13,642 nt of DNA from an uncultured Bacilli bacterium (GTDB lineage Bacteria; Bacillota_I; Bacilli_A; RF39; UBA660). The position numbers were made by a program, and so were the translations under genes. A model generated the notes under the pieces. The model had not been told where the DNA came from. It worked only from the letters and a program-made list of their open reading frames with translations, and searched no databases. The DNA lies in the NCBI GenBank assembly GCA_947625395.1, contig CANQOD010000018.1, positions 1 to 13,642 on the forward strand, read 5' to 3'. Below are positions 1 through 8,120 of the stretch, one piece after another (position 1 is the first letter of the stretch; every line of letters begins with the position of its first letter).

Positions 1-20
1 TTCCGCCAAGTCCTCACTGC

Positions 21-58
21 AAAATAAAAAGAAGTAGTTACTCTTCTTCGCTTACTTC
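21..58 (-). terminator. Possible intrinsic terminator of the ferredoxin gene
   Basis: On the minus strand GAAGTA (53-58) can pair with TACTTC (31-36) across a 16-nt loop. The stem is followed at once by the T-rich run TTTTTATTTT (21-30). The stem is only 6 bp and its first arm lies inside the coding region, so this is a moderate call. Confidence 0.35.
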
Positions 59-235
59 AATTGCTGAAGTTGGACAAGAGTCAGCTGCTTCTTTTACTTT
101 TTCTTGATTTTCTTCACTTACTTCTTCTACTTTTGCATGAGAAAGTCCTTCATCATTGAGTTCAAAAACTTCCTCTGCAATAGCTGTACATGCTCCACAT
201 CCAATGCAAGCATCTTGATTCACTTTAACTTTCAT
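38..235 (-). CDS. Single [4Fe-4S] ferredoxin, 65 aa
   Basis: A small acidic electron carrier that should bind one [4Fe-4S] cluster in the cytoplasm. The cluster motif is visible as C10-x2-C13-x2-C16 near the N-terminus, in the context ACIGCGAC, with the fourth ligand C54 in a CP pair near the C-terminus. The second half is rich in Glu and ends in three Glu, as in monocluster bacterial ferredoxins. An in-frame start 32 codons upstream exists, but the ATG at 233-235 is preceded on the minus strand by AGAAAGGAAG at a good distance and by a promoter, and the extra N-terminus would place promoter sequence inside the coding region. The gene is divergent from the 285-aa gene at 396. The redox partner cannot be read from this window. 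Confidence 0.93.
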   Translation of the reverse strand: MKVKVNQDACIGCGACTAIAEEVFELNDEGLSHAKVEEVSEENQEKVKEAADSCPTSAIEVSEEE

Positions 236-256
236 ATTAACTTCCTTTCTTTTATC

Positions 257-286
257 ATTATAACAAGTCTTTCTTCTCTTTGACAA
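257..286 (-). promoter_or_regulatory. Promoter of the ferredoxin gene
   Basis: On the minus strand there is a TTGTCA -35 box (281-286), an 18-nt spacer and a perfect TATAAT -10 box (257-262). Transcription should start near 250, giving a leader of about 15 nt that holds the ribosome site. This also supports the short ferredoxin start. Confidence 0.7.
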
Positions 287-340
287 TGAAAAGAAACCAT
301 TCTTGTCAAAAAATGTTTTTGTACACTCCATCGTTTTCTT

Positions 341-369
341 TTGCCAAAAATGATATTGTATGCTATGAT
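341..369 (+). promoter_or_regulatory. Promoter of the tail-anchored protein gene
   Basis: TTGCCA (341-346), a 17-nt spacer and TATGAT (364-369) form a near-consensus sigma-A promoter. Transcription should start around 376, just before AGGAGG (383-388). It lies back to back with the ferredoxin promoter. Confidence 0.7.
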
Positions 370-395
370 AAGTGTAAAGAATAGGAGGCGATAGA

Positions 396-1253
396 GTGAA
401 AAGTAGAATGGACCGGTATCATGAAACAGAAGCTGATTACCATACACCCTCAAGAAGTCGAACGTCAAGAAATGAAGAACTTTATCAAGACCTTGGAAAA
501 ACAATGAAATATACCTCTTTTACAACAGAGATACCTGCAGTAGAATTACAAGCAGTTCAAAAAAATTATAAAACGCGTGAGGGCTATCAACAAATGAAAG
601 AATATGAGGATTTTTTTGAAGAGGAAAATCTGCCTGCAGCCAAAAAAGAACTCAAAGAATTAAATGCGCTATATGAAAATGATGAAGCAAAAGTTTATGA
701 TATTAATAGCGTCTTAGAACAAGCCAAAAAAGAAAGAACATTAATTGATGAACGTGAAAAGAAACGAAAGCTAAAAAATGAAAATAATATTGCAGCAACC
801 ATGGACGAAAAAGAAGTAAACGCAATTAAAAATCGAAAGAAAATCTTTGAAGAAAGCGAACAAGAAGAATTACAAGAACTCATTGATACCATCACTTCTC
901 ATGAATTAAGAAAAGACATTGATGCCGCTCAAGAAGGTGGACTTTTAGCAGACTTAATGGCCACTTCTTTACAAGATAAAATAGAAGCGCCTGTTCCTCA
1001 AAATACTCCACGAGAAGAAAAGAAAAAAGACCCATTTACAACCATCGCCGATAAAAAGCTAGCTGACCAAGGATTAGACAATTCTTTCTATACAAGGTCG
1101 ATGGATTTATCTGAAAAAGATTTTGATATTGACAACGAAATCGATGAAGAAATGAAAGAATCAAGAGGCATGCTGATTTTAAAATTATTCTTTCTAATCA
1201 TTCTACTCATTGTCGTTGTTGTTGGCTCTTATTTTATTATCCAAAGTTTCTAA
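396..1253 (+). CDS. Coiled-coil, tail-anchored membrane protein of unknown function
   Basis: I do not recognise this 285-aa protein. Its first ~255 residues are hydrophilic and strongly charged, with long Lys/Glu-rich stretches (roughly residues 85-190) that look helical or coiled-coil, and there is no signal peptide. The only membrane segment is at the very C-terminus (about residues 264-282, rich in Leu/Ile/Val and ending GSYFIIQSF). The protein should therefore face the cytoplasm, anchored by its tail. The start chosen is GTG at 396, because AGGAGG (383-388) sits 7 nt upstream; the in-frame ATG at 408 would be about 19 nt away. It has its own promoter. A structural or scaffold role at the membrane is conceivable, but nothing in the sequence proves it. 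Confidence 0.8.
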   Translation: MKSRMDRYHETEADYHTPSRSRTSRNEELYQDLGKTMKYTSFTTEIPAVELQAVQKNYKTREGYQQMKEYEDFFEEENLPAAKKELKELNALYENDEAKVYDINSVLEQAKKERTLIDEREKKRKLKNENNIAATMDEKEVNAIKNRKKIFEESEQEELQELIDTITSHELRKDIDAAQEGGLLADLMATSLQDKIEAPVPQNTPREEKKKDPFTTIADKKLADQGLDNSFYTRSMDLSEKDFDIDNEIDEEMKESRGMLILKLFFLIILLIVVVVGSYFIIQSF

Positions 1254-1271
1254 AAAATAGAAGCTTTTTTC

Positions 1272-1301
1272 TTGTCCTTTAAAAACAGATTATGATATAT
1301 T
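1272..1301 (+). promoter_or_regulatory. Likely promoter of the 279-aa gene and polC
   Basis: TTGTCC (1272-1277), an 18-nt spacer and TATATT (1296-1301) precede the ribosome site of the gene at 1331. An overlapping TATGAT (1291-1296) is an alternative -10 box. The AAGCTTTTTT stretch just after the upstream stop may act as a weak terminator, but I could not build a convincing stem there. Confidence 0.5.
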
Positions 1302-1330
1302 AATAGTAGCAGTAAAGGCAGGGGAGAAGT

Positions 1331-2170
1331 ATGAATGTCAAGTTTGTGTTAAATGATTATGTTCTTATTTGGAATTTATTATTTCAGGCATCCGTGAACC
1401 CTGAAATTCATGCATTTAAACAGAAATTGTGGAAAAACTATCGCAATTGTTATCAAGAAATGTATCAAGAACAGATGAATCTGTTGAAAGACCCTAAAAA
1501 TTATATTCCACCCGATGATACCATCGATGACATGTTAAAAAAGACCGACTTTTATAAAAAATTGTATGAGGAAACAGAGGAATTTCGCCTTTCTTTAATG
1601 CAAACATGGGACCAACATAAAAAGACCATTCAAGCCCTTTTAAAAGAACTATTAAGAGTTGATGTAAAACTCTATCATGTCCTTGTCGTTCATCCAAGAT
1701 TAGATGTCGTTGGCATGGAAACAGTAAAGGGGAAAAAAGTCAACACAATTACATGGGGAAAAAAGAATAAAAATGCGTCTTCTTTAGAAGTTTTAGTCGA
1801 TATTTTATCGAGTATTTTAAAAAAAGAACTACAGAATTATCACGTGGAATGTCATGAAATTGTCGATGGCATCATTGAATTAGTGATTGACAATGAACTT
1901 TACACAAGACTTGCTGGAACAAGTCAATATTTAAGAGGGGACCCAGCTCTTTCTTTCTTAAAAAAGCAGATTTACCCTTATTTTTTAATGTATTTAGGAG
2001 CAAGCAAAGAAGATTGCTTAAACTATATGATGCGGGATAAAATTGCCTTTGATTTAGATTTTTACACATTTGAAAAGGATTTAGCTCATGTAGATTTATA
2101 TACCTTTATTGATTTTTGTATACGGAATCAAAAGAAAATTATTAAAATTAGTCGATTAGAAATTCAATAA
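1331..2170 (+). CDS. Unrecognised 279-aa protein upstream of polC
   Basis: A predicted soluble protein of 279 aa with no signal peptide or membrane segment that I can see. Composition is ordinary for a cytoplasmic protein: it is rich in Lys, Leu and Tyr, with a helical N-terminal half containing many aromatic residues and a middle section of short hydrophobic strands (for example YHVLVVHPRLDVVG near residues 113-126). I find no nucleotide-binding, metal or catalytic motif. The start ATG has GGGGAG about 6-9 nt upstream. It ends 15 bp before polC with no terminator between, so the two are probably co-transcribed. A link to replication is only guilt by association. In Bacillus subtilis the genes ahead of polC are different (proS and an M50 protease). 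Confidence 0.75.
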   Translation: MNVKFVLNDYVLIWNLLFQASVNPEIHAFKQKLWKNYRNCYQEMYQEQMNLLKDPKNYIPPDDTIDDMLKKTDFYKKLYEETEEFRLSLMQTWDQHKKTIQALLKELLRVDVKLYHVLVVHPRLDVVGMETVKGKKVNTITWGKKNKNASSLEVLVDILSSILKKELQNYHVECHEIVDGIIELVIDNELYTRLAGTSQYLRGDPALSFLKKQIYPYFLMYLGASKEDCLNYMMRDKIAFDLDFYTFEKDLAHVDLYTFIDFCIRNQKKIIKISRLEIQ

Positions 2171-2185
2171 GCAGGAAGTGGTTGT

Positions 2186-5100
2186 ATGGACAGTAAGTTA
2201 AAAATTTTTCTCGAAAAAATCGGATTAGAAGAGGAGTATTATCCTCTTTTTGAAACGGCAACACTCAAGAAAATTGTTGTCAATCGGACACAGAAAGAAT
2301 GGATTGTGTTCCTTACTTTAAAAGCCTATTTACCCATTGAAGTGTACTTTTTATTAGAACAAAAAAAGCATCAGTTGACCGAACAAGAAGTGACCCTTTG
2401 TTATGAAGTGGACGCTCAGAACTTGACACCATTGATAGAGGGCTTTCCTCAAGTTTTAGAATGTCTTTCCGAAGTCGCCTTAAAAGAAAGATATGCCAAT
2501 GCTTTACAAGAAAAAGATGGACTTCTTTGCCTGATTGCTTGTAATAAAGTAGAAGCGTTGCGCTTAGAAACGATGAAAGCAGAAATTGAAGAATATTATC
2601 GTTCCTTTGGGTATCATGAGGAGATTCCAATTGTCATTCAACATGAAGAACAAGAAGTACAAGAAGCCATTCAAAAAGATTTAGAAATCACAGAAGAAGT
2701 CTTAAAAAAGAAAGAAGCCCTTCCTAAAACAGAAGCCACTTCACCCAAGACAAACTATCCAAGACGAAGAAAACAAGGGACCGAAGAGGGCTGTGTATTG
2801 GGAAGTAAGATTGACCAAAATCCTTTTCCAATTTCTAGTTTACAAGGCGAAGATGACCATATTGTTGTTGATGGTTATGTCTTTGGTGTAGATTATTTTG
2901 AATCCACCAAATCTGAATTTCGAATTATTACCTTGAAAATTACAGACTATACAGACAGTATCTTCTGTAAAGTGTTTGTTCGGGACCAAGAGGAGTATGC
3001 AAGACTGAGTAAAGCATTAAAAACAGGAAATTGGTTTCGCATTAGAGGATATACCAAAAACGATACGTTCGCCAAAGAATTGGTGTTGAATGCAAGAGAT
3101 ATTATGCCAATTGAGAAAAAAAAGGATACTGTTCAAGACACAGCTTCCCAAAAACGAGCTGAACTCCATGCACATACCATGATGAGTCAAATGGATGGTG
3201 TCGCAGATGAAGTAAAACTGGTGAAACAAGCGATACAATGGGGACATCGTGGTATTGCCATTACCGACCATAATGGTGCCCAAGCGTTTCCACATGTATA
3301 CAATTTGGTCAAAGAGCACAATAAGAATTTAAAAGAGGGAGAAGAACCGTTTAAAGTCCTTTATGGTACAGAGCTTTTGATGATTAACGACCAAGTCGAT
3401 ATTGTTTTACGTCCAAATGATAAAGAACTTTTAGAACAAGAGTACGTTGTTTTCGACTTTGAAACAACGGGTTTTAATGCCGGTGGTGCTGATTCTATTA
3501 TTGAAATCGGTGCTGTTAAAATCAAGAATGGAGAAATCACAGAACGTTATGATGAACTGATTAATCCAGGCAGAAAATTGCCAAAAAAGATTGTGGAAGT
3601 CACCAATATCACCGATGAAATGCTCGAAGGAAAAGACAATGAAGAAAATGCTGTGAAACGTTTTATTGCCTGGTTTGGAGATTTACCGATGGTCGCGCAC
3701 AATGCGAAGTTTGATGTGTCATTTCTTGAAATGGCGTACAAAAAATATCATCTTGGCGAATTTAAAAATCCTGTTTTGGATACCTTAGAAATTTCAAGAA
3801 CACTCGATAGTGGCTTTGCAAGACATTCTCTATCAGCTCTTGTAAAACGATATGAAGTTCCTTGGGATGAGTCAGCGCACCATCGTGGTGATTACGATGC
3901 AGAGGGGACTGCACTTGTCTTTTGGAAAATGCTTAAAAAATTAGATAATCGTAATATTTCCAAAATGAATGAACTAGGAAAATTAGTCGATATGAAAGAA
4001 ATTCATAAATTTGGAAGAGGTTATCACATCAATCTTTTGGCCCTCAATAAAAAAGGACTCAAAAATTTGTTTAAAATTATTTCGTATGCCAATACAGAGT
4101 ATCTTTATAAAACACCAAGAATTATCCGAAGCAAAGTGGAAGAGTTACGAGAGGGACTTTTGGTGGGAAGTGGTTGTTATGAAAGTGAAGTCTTTCAAGA
4201 AGCCAAAAGCAAGAGTGAAGAAGAACTAACGAATATAATTCGTTTCTATGATTATGTTGAGGTCCAGCCACCTGAGTGTTATGGGCATCTTATTCAAACA
4301 GGAGATTTTGGGAATACCGTTGAGCTGCAAGCCCATATTGAAAAAATTGTGCGAACCACAAGAGAAGCTGGCAAACTGATGATTGCCACAGGCGATGTGC
4401 ATCATATTCTAAGAGAAGATAAGATTTACCGAGAAATCATCGTCAATCAAAAAGTGCCAGGGGGAGGCAGACACCCACTTGCTCGTGGTGGAATTACAGA
4501 AATTCCTAGCAATCATTTTCGAACTACGGATGAAATGCTTTCCGATTTTGCCTTTTTGGACCCGGATGTTCGCGAAGAAATCGTGATTACGACGCCAAAT
4601 AAAATGCTCGATATGGCGGAAGATATTGAAGTCATTATTGATACAGGTGGCATTCCATTCTCTCCTAAAATTGAGAATTCCCAAGAAGAAGTGAAAAACT
4701 TGGTCTATACGAAAGCCCATGCCATGTATGGAGAAAAACTTCCACAACTGATTGAAGACAGAATTGACCAAGAACTGACAGGAATTATCAATGGAGGATT
4801 TGATGTCATTTACTTAATTGCTCAAAAATTAGTAAAACATTCCAATGATGATGGCTACCTTGTAGGTTCTCGTGGTTCCGTTGGTTCTAGTTTTGTGGCA
4901 ACAATGATGGGAATTACAGAAGTCAATCCGCTTCCAGCACACTATCTTTGTAGAAAATGCCAGTATGCTGAGTTTGAAAATGACCAACATGAACCTTATG
5001 GAAAAGATTATTCGTCAGGTTATGATTTGCCGGATAAAGTTTGTCCAAAATGTGGGGCCCCACTAGGCAAAGAGGGACAGGATATGCCTTTTGCTACTTT

Positions 5101-6574
5101 CTTAGGATTTAATGCTGATAAAGTTCCTGATATTGATTTGAATTTCTCCGGTGACTATCAGTGGAAAGCCCATGAATATACAAAAGTCCTTTTCGGTGTT
5201 GATAATGTGTATCGTGCTGGTACCATTGGTACCGTTGCAGAAAAGACTGCCTATGGATATGTCAAAGGTTATATGGAAGAACACAACATTCAAAATGTAA
5301 GAGCGGCGGAAATTGAGCGCCTTGCGATTGGTTGTACAGGAGTAAAAAGAACGACAGGGCAACACCCTGGTGGTATTGTTGTTATCCCTGGTTATATGGA
5401 CGTTTTTGATTTTACGCCATTCCAGTATCCTGCCGATGATAATACTTCTCGCTGGAGAACAACGCACTTTGATTACCATGCCATTGACCAAGATGTGTTA
5501 AAACTAGATATCCTCGGTCATGATGACCCGACGGTCCTTAGAATGCTACAAGATTTATCGGGCATTGATGTGACTACATTGCCGATGGACGATAAAAAAG
5601 TGTTCTCTCTTTTACGCTCACCAGAAGCTTTAGGGGTGACGGAAGAAGAAATTATGTGTCCAACTGGGACCCTTGGATTGCCAGAATTAGGCACCCGTTT
5701 TGTCATTCAAATGCTCGTTGAAACAAAGCCACAGTCATTTGGGGAATTGGTCAAGATTTCAGGTCTTTCCCATGGAACAGATGTCTGGGCAGGCAATGCG
5801 AGTGAACTGATTAAGAATAACATTGTTCCATTTAAAGAGGTTATTGGCTGTCGTGATGATATTATGGTGACTTTAATGAATCTTGGCATGGCGCCTAAAG
5901 ATGCGTTTAAAATTATGGAGTTTGTTCGAAAAGGAAAGGCGAGTAAAGACCCTGAAACATGGGCGATGTGGAAAGCCAAAATGGAAGAAGCAAACATCCC
6001 TGACTGGTACATTGAGTCTTGTCATAAGATTAAATACATGTTCCCAAAAGCCCATGCTTGTGCCTACGTTATGAGTGCGATTCGAATTGCTTGGTTTAAA
6101 GTCTATCAGCCCCTTAATTATTATGCCGCTTTCTTTTCTGTTCGTGTGGATGACTTCGATATTGAAACAATGATAAAAGGAAAAGATGCGATTCGAAGAC
6201 AATTAGAAGACTTGTTAGCAAAAGGCTTTGAAGCAAGTAATAAAGAAACAAGTGTGATTGAAACATTACGAATTGCCCTAGAAGCCGCAGCGCGTGGAAT
6301 TCATTTTGGACCGATTGATTTAGAAAAGAGTGCTGCGACGAAGTTTTTAATTGATGAGGAGCATGAAAACACTTTAATTCCACCATTCTCCACGATTGAT
6401 GGATTAGGAACAACAGTGGCCCAAGCAATTGTGGATGAAAGAGAAAAGCAACCTTACTTATCGAAAGAGGACTTGCAAAAGCGCGGAAAAGTGTCTAAAA
6501 CATTGGTAGATAAAATGGAAGCAATGGGTATCATTAAAGATTTACCTGATTCAAATCAATTGAGTTTATTTTAA
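2186..6574 (+). CDS. polC: DNA polymerase III alpha subunit, PolC type
   Basis: The replicative polymerase of low-GC Gram-positives, complete at 1462 aa (B. subtilis PolC is 1437 aa). Domain order: N-terminal region (1-~220); OB fold (~228-310); PHP domain opening with ELHAHT (H328, H330) and resuming after the exonuclease insertion with ATGDVHH (735-740); and the inserted DEDDh 3'-5' proofreading exonuclease, with D424 and E426 in FDFETTG, the HNAKFD block at 505-510, and H566 and D571. Next come a GSRGSVGSS block (894-902) and four zinc-ligand cysteines (C922, C925, C953, C956). The palm aspartates are D982 and D984 in PDIDLNFSG and D1108 in KLDILGHDD. The C-terminus is QLSLF (1458-1462), the sliding-clamp binding pentapeptide. 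All catalytic residues checked are intact. AGGAAG lies 7 nt before the ATG. It probably shares a transcript with the gene at 1331. Confidence 0.98.
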   Translation: MDSKLKIFLEKIGLEEEYYPLFETATLKKIVVNRTQKEWIVFLTLKAYLPIEVYFLLEQKKHQLTEQEVTLCYEVDAQNLTPLIEGFPQVLECLSEVALKERYANALQEKDGLLCLIACNKVEALRLETMKAEIEEYYRSFGYHEEIPIVIQHEEQEVQEAIQKDLEITEEVLKKKEALPKTEATSPKTNYPRRRKQGTEEGCVLGSKIDQNPFPISSLQGEDDHIVVDGYVFGVDYFESTKSEFRIITLKITDYTDSIFCKVFVRDQEEYARLSKALKTGNWFRIRGYTKNDTFAKELVLNARDIMPIEKKKDTVQDTASQKRAELHAHTMMSQMDGVADEVKLVKQAIQWGHRGIAITDHNGAQAFPHVYNLVKEHNKNLKEGEEPFKVLYGTELLMINDQVDIVLRPNDKELLEQEYVVFDFETTGFNAGGADSIIEIGAVKIKNGEITERYDELINPGRKLPKKIVEVTNITDEMLEGKDNEENAVKRFIAWFGDLPMVAHNAKFDVSFLEMAYKKYHLGEFKNPVLDTLEISRTLDSGFARHSLSALVKRYEVPWDESAHHRGDYDAEGTALVFWKMLKKLDNRNISKMNELGKLVDMKEIHKFGRGYHINLLALNKKGLKNLFKIISYANTEYLYKTPRIIRSKVEELREGLLVGSGCYESEVFQEAKSKSEEELTNIIRFYDYVEVQPPECYGHLIQTGDFGNTVELQAHIEKIVRTTREAGKLMIATGDVHHILREDKIYREIIVNQKVPGGGRHPLARGGITEIPSNHFRTTDEMLSDFAFLDPDVREEIVITTPNKMLDMAEDIEVIIDTGGIPFSPKIENSQEEVKNLVYTKAHAMYGEKLPQLIEDRIDQELTGIINGGFDVIYLIAQKLVKHSNDDGYLVGSRGSVGSSFVATMMGITEVNPLPAHYLCRKCQYAEFENDQHEPYGKDYSSGYDLPDKVCPKCGAPLGKEGQDMPFATFLGFNADKVPDIDLNFSGDYQWKAHEYTKVLFGVDNVYRAGTIGTVAEKTAYGYVKGYMEEHNIQNVRAAEIERLAIGCTGVKRTTGQHPGGIVVIPGYMDVFDFTPFQYPADDNTSRWRTTHFDYHAIDQDVLKLDILGHDDPTVLRMLQDLSGIDVTTLPMDDKKVFSLLRSPEALGVTEEEIMCPTGTLGLPELGTRFVIQMLVETKPQSFGELVKISGLSHGTDVWAGNASELIKNNIVPFKEVIGCRDDIMVTLMNLGMAPKDAFKIMEFVRKGKASKDPETWAMWKAKMEEANIPDWYIESCHKIKYMFPKAHACAYVMSAIRIAWFKVYQPLNYYAAFFSVRVDDFDIETMIKGKDAIRRQLEDLLAKGFEASNKETSVIETLRIALEAAARGIHFGPIDLEKSAATKFLIDEEHENTLIPPFSTIDGLGTTVAQAIVDEREKQPYLSKEDLQKRGKVSKTLVDKMEAMGIIKDLPDSNQLSLF

Positions 6575-6582
6575 CGTGTAAG

Positions 6583-6630
6583 TTTCGAAAAAGAACGGAC
6601 CTTTGTCAAAGTCTTTTTCCTTTTTCGAAA
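6583..6630 (+). terminator. Terminator-like nested inverted repeat after polC
   Basis: A perfect 11-bp inverted repeat (TTTCGAAAAAG at 6583-6593, CTTTTTCGAAA at 6620-6630) encloses a small imperfect inner hairpin (GAC 6598-6600 with GTC 6611-6613, plus TTT/AAA). T runs at 6614-6618 and 6621-6625 follow the inner hairpin. It probably terminates the polC transcript. The outer arm includes the second T run, so the two foldings compete. Confidence 0.6.
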
Positions 6631-6664
6631 TGTATCAAAAAGTAAGAAAGGAGTTCTGAAATTC

Positions 6665-7219
6665 ATGAAAAAAAGAACGATGATTCTCTTTGTTGTTTTG
6701 CTTATCGCCTGCTTCCTTGGAAGTGGAGGTGTTTTTGCTGTTCATTTGATTCATCAACAACAGAAACAGACTTCGCTTCAAGGGAAGATACAAAAAAAGA
6801 ACTCCCAACAGTTAAAAAAAGACATCGTGAGTGCTCCTGAAAAAGAAGAGATTCCAAATGAGGAAGTATCCAAATCCGATGAAAATCCAAGTTCTAATAC
6901 AGAAACAAAGACTTCTTCTTCTACGATACTTCCAAAACAGGAGGAAGCATCTTCTTCTCCACAAACGACTCCTCCGTCCATCACTTCACCACCCGTCGAA
7001 CCACAGTGCACGCCGAAGAAATTTGATTTTAGTTTTGTTCGGGCTGATTTTTCTACTTTTGATGCTTGTAAAGCTACTGGTGACTTGTATCGACAAGCAG
7101 GGTGGGGTTATTTCTGTGACAATTATCAAGATGATTGTGGAGATACCTATTATATGTTGACTCTTTATGAAGCAAATACTGGAACCCAATATGACTATCA
7201 TCAAGTGCCACTTCCATAA
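6665..7219 (+). CDS. Small exported protein with STPE-rich linker and four-cysteine C-terminal domain
   Basis: An unrecognised 184-aa protein. The N-terminus (KKR followed by a hydrophobic stretch at about 6-26) is an export signal or membrane anchor. LIAC at 13-16 fits a lipobox, so it may be a lipoprotein cleaved before C16, although the hydrophobic run continues past that Cys and a plain anchor is also possible. Residues ~55-113 are a low-complexity Ser/Thr/Pro/Glu/Lys linker typical of wall-spanning spacers. The remaining ~70 residues form a compact aromatic domain with C115, C135, C151 and C158, enough for two disulfides or a metal site. The ribosome site AGAAAGGAG (6645-6653) is 11 nt from the ATG, slightly long. 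I find no clear promoter of its own, so it may depend on polC read-through. The domain function is unknown. Confidence 0.75.
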   Translation: MKKRTMILFVVLLIACFLGSGGVFAVHLIHQQQKQTSLQGKIQKKNSQQLKKDIVSAPEKEEIPNEEVSKSDENPSSNTETKTSSSTILPKQEEASSSPQTTPPSITSPPVEPQCTPKKFDFSFVRADFSTFDACKATGDLYRQAGWGYFCDNYQDDCGDTYYMLTLYEANTGTQYDYHQVPLP

Positions 7220-7260
7220 GGATATCAAAACAAATTTTCATAAAAGGGCAGGATATCAAA
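7219..7260 (+). repeat. Pair of 11-bp direct repeats (AGGATATCAAA)
   Basis: AGGATATCAAA occurs at 7219-7229, starting on the stop codon of the preceding gene, and again at 7250-7260, a period of 31 bp. Each contains the palindrome GATATC. It may be chance in AT-rich DNA or a regulator site; nothing else supports a role. Confidence 0.4.
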
Positions 7261-7279
7261 GCTGATTTTTGGATACGAT

Positions 7280-7302
7280 AAGAGAGCTCTTTTTCTTTTT
7301 CG
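7280..7302 (+). terminator. Weak terminator candidate upstream of the hydrolase operon
   Basis: A short hairpin (AAGA/TCTT around GAGC) is followed by TTTTTCTTTTTC. The stem alone is too weak to be convincing. However, the T-rich tail TCTTTTTCTTTTTCGA closely matches the tail of the repeat after polC (TCTTTTTCCTTTTTCGA), which suggests a shared terminator style. The rest of the 177-bp gap up to 7396 holds the direct repeats and the hydrolase promoter. Confidence 0.3.
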
Positions 7303-7369
7303 ATACTGCTTTTTGCTTGTACTTTCATGGGAGAACATTTGAATAATTATCCCATTTTGCCAAGGAATG

Positions 7370-7378
7370 TGTTATACT
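7370..7378 (+). promoter_or_regulatory. Extended -10 promoter of the hydrolase-murF-ddl operon
   Basis: TG-T-TATACT (TG at 7370-7371, -10 hexamer at 7373-7378) is an extended -10 element. No well-spaced -35 box is obvious, which extended -10 promoters tolerate. AGGAGG (7385-7390) follows, so the leader is very short. Confidence 0.5.
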
Positions 7379-7396
7379 TTTAGTAGGAGGATTTGA

Positions 7397-8119
7397 ATGA
7401 TAGAGGTACACGATATAAAAGTAAATTACATACAATATGGTAGTGGACAAGATGTCGTTCTCTTACATGGTTGGGGACAAAATATTGAGATGATGACACC
7501 TCTTGGAAATCCAATCAGCGAAAAGTTTCGGGTGACGATTCTAGATTTGCCAGGTTTTGGAAAAAGTAGTGAGCCTAAGACGGCATGGACAGTCCAAGAT
7601 TATGTGCTTTTTCTGAAAGAATTTTTAGAAAAAATAGAAGTCAAAACACCAATTATCATTGGCCATTCTTTTGGTGGAAGACTTGCGATTCTTTATGCAT
7701 CGCTCTATCCGGTTAAGAAAGTTGTGTTATTTGGAGCTCCTTGTGTCCGAACAAAAGAGGGCTTGACCATGAAGGAAAAGTTGTTAAAAAGTGCTAAGAA
7801 GTTACCATGGATGGAAGCACTTTCTGAAAAGATGAAAAAGCATATTGGTTCGACTGATTATAAGAATGCAAGTCCTATCATGCGTGAGGTTTTAGTCAAT
7901 ACGATTCACTATGATTTATCAGAAGCTGCCCGAAAAATCACTGCGCCAACCTTATTAATATGGGGAGAACAAGATGAAGCTGCTCCTGTTGAAGAGGCTC
8001 GGTTACTAGAAAAATTATTACAAGATGGGGCTTTGATTGTACTTCCAGGTACCCACTACGCTTATTTGGAAAATTTAGGAAGAGTACTTGCCATTTTAAA
8101 GAATTTTATGGAGGGATAA
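7397..8119 (+). CDS. Alpha/beta-hydrolase fold protein
   Basis: A 240-aa cytoplasmic hydrolase of the alpha/beta fold with a complete triad: nucleophile S91 in GHSFGG, acid D193 in WGEQDEAAP and H220 in GTHYAYLE. The oxyanion strand is LLHGWGQN (22-29), and DLPGFGKS (50-57) is the usual family block. The lid region (~118-170) is short and helical. The substrate is not readable: esterases, lipases and C-C hydrolases share these motifs. AGGAGG is 6 nt before the ATG. The stop codon is 1 nt before the start of the Mur ligase gene, whose ribosome site lies inside this gene's last codons, so the two are translationally coupled. The partnership with murF and ddl hints at a wall- or envelope-related substrate, but this is inference. 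Confidence 0.92.
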   Translation: MIEVHDIKVNYIQYGSGQDVVLLHGWGQNIEMMTPLGNPISEKFRVTILDLPGFGKSSEPKTAWTVQDYVLFLKEFLEKIEVKTPIIIGHSFGGRLAILYASLYPVKKVVLFGAPCVRTKEGLTMKEKLLKSAKKLPWMEALSEKMKKHIGSTDYKNASPIMREVLVNTIHYDLSEAARKITAPTLLIWGEQDEAAPVEEARLLEKLLQDGALIVLPGTHYAYLENLGRVLAILKNFMEG

Positions 8120-8120
8120 A

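Noticed and set aside
236..331. N-terminal extension of the ferredoxin to a 97-aa protein
   Set aside because: The extension would cover a good promoter and ribosome site and adds nothing ferredoxin-like.
1251..1275. Terminator after the tail-anchored protein gene
   Set aside because: Only A-run/T-run pairing around AAGCTT is possible, with no GC stem, so it was not listed as a feature.
4409..6428. Several 100-130 codon minus-strand frames inside polC
   Set aside because: They lie antisense to a fully intact conserved gene, have no ribosome sites or promoters, and their compositions look random.
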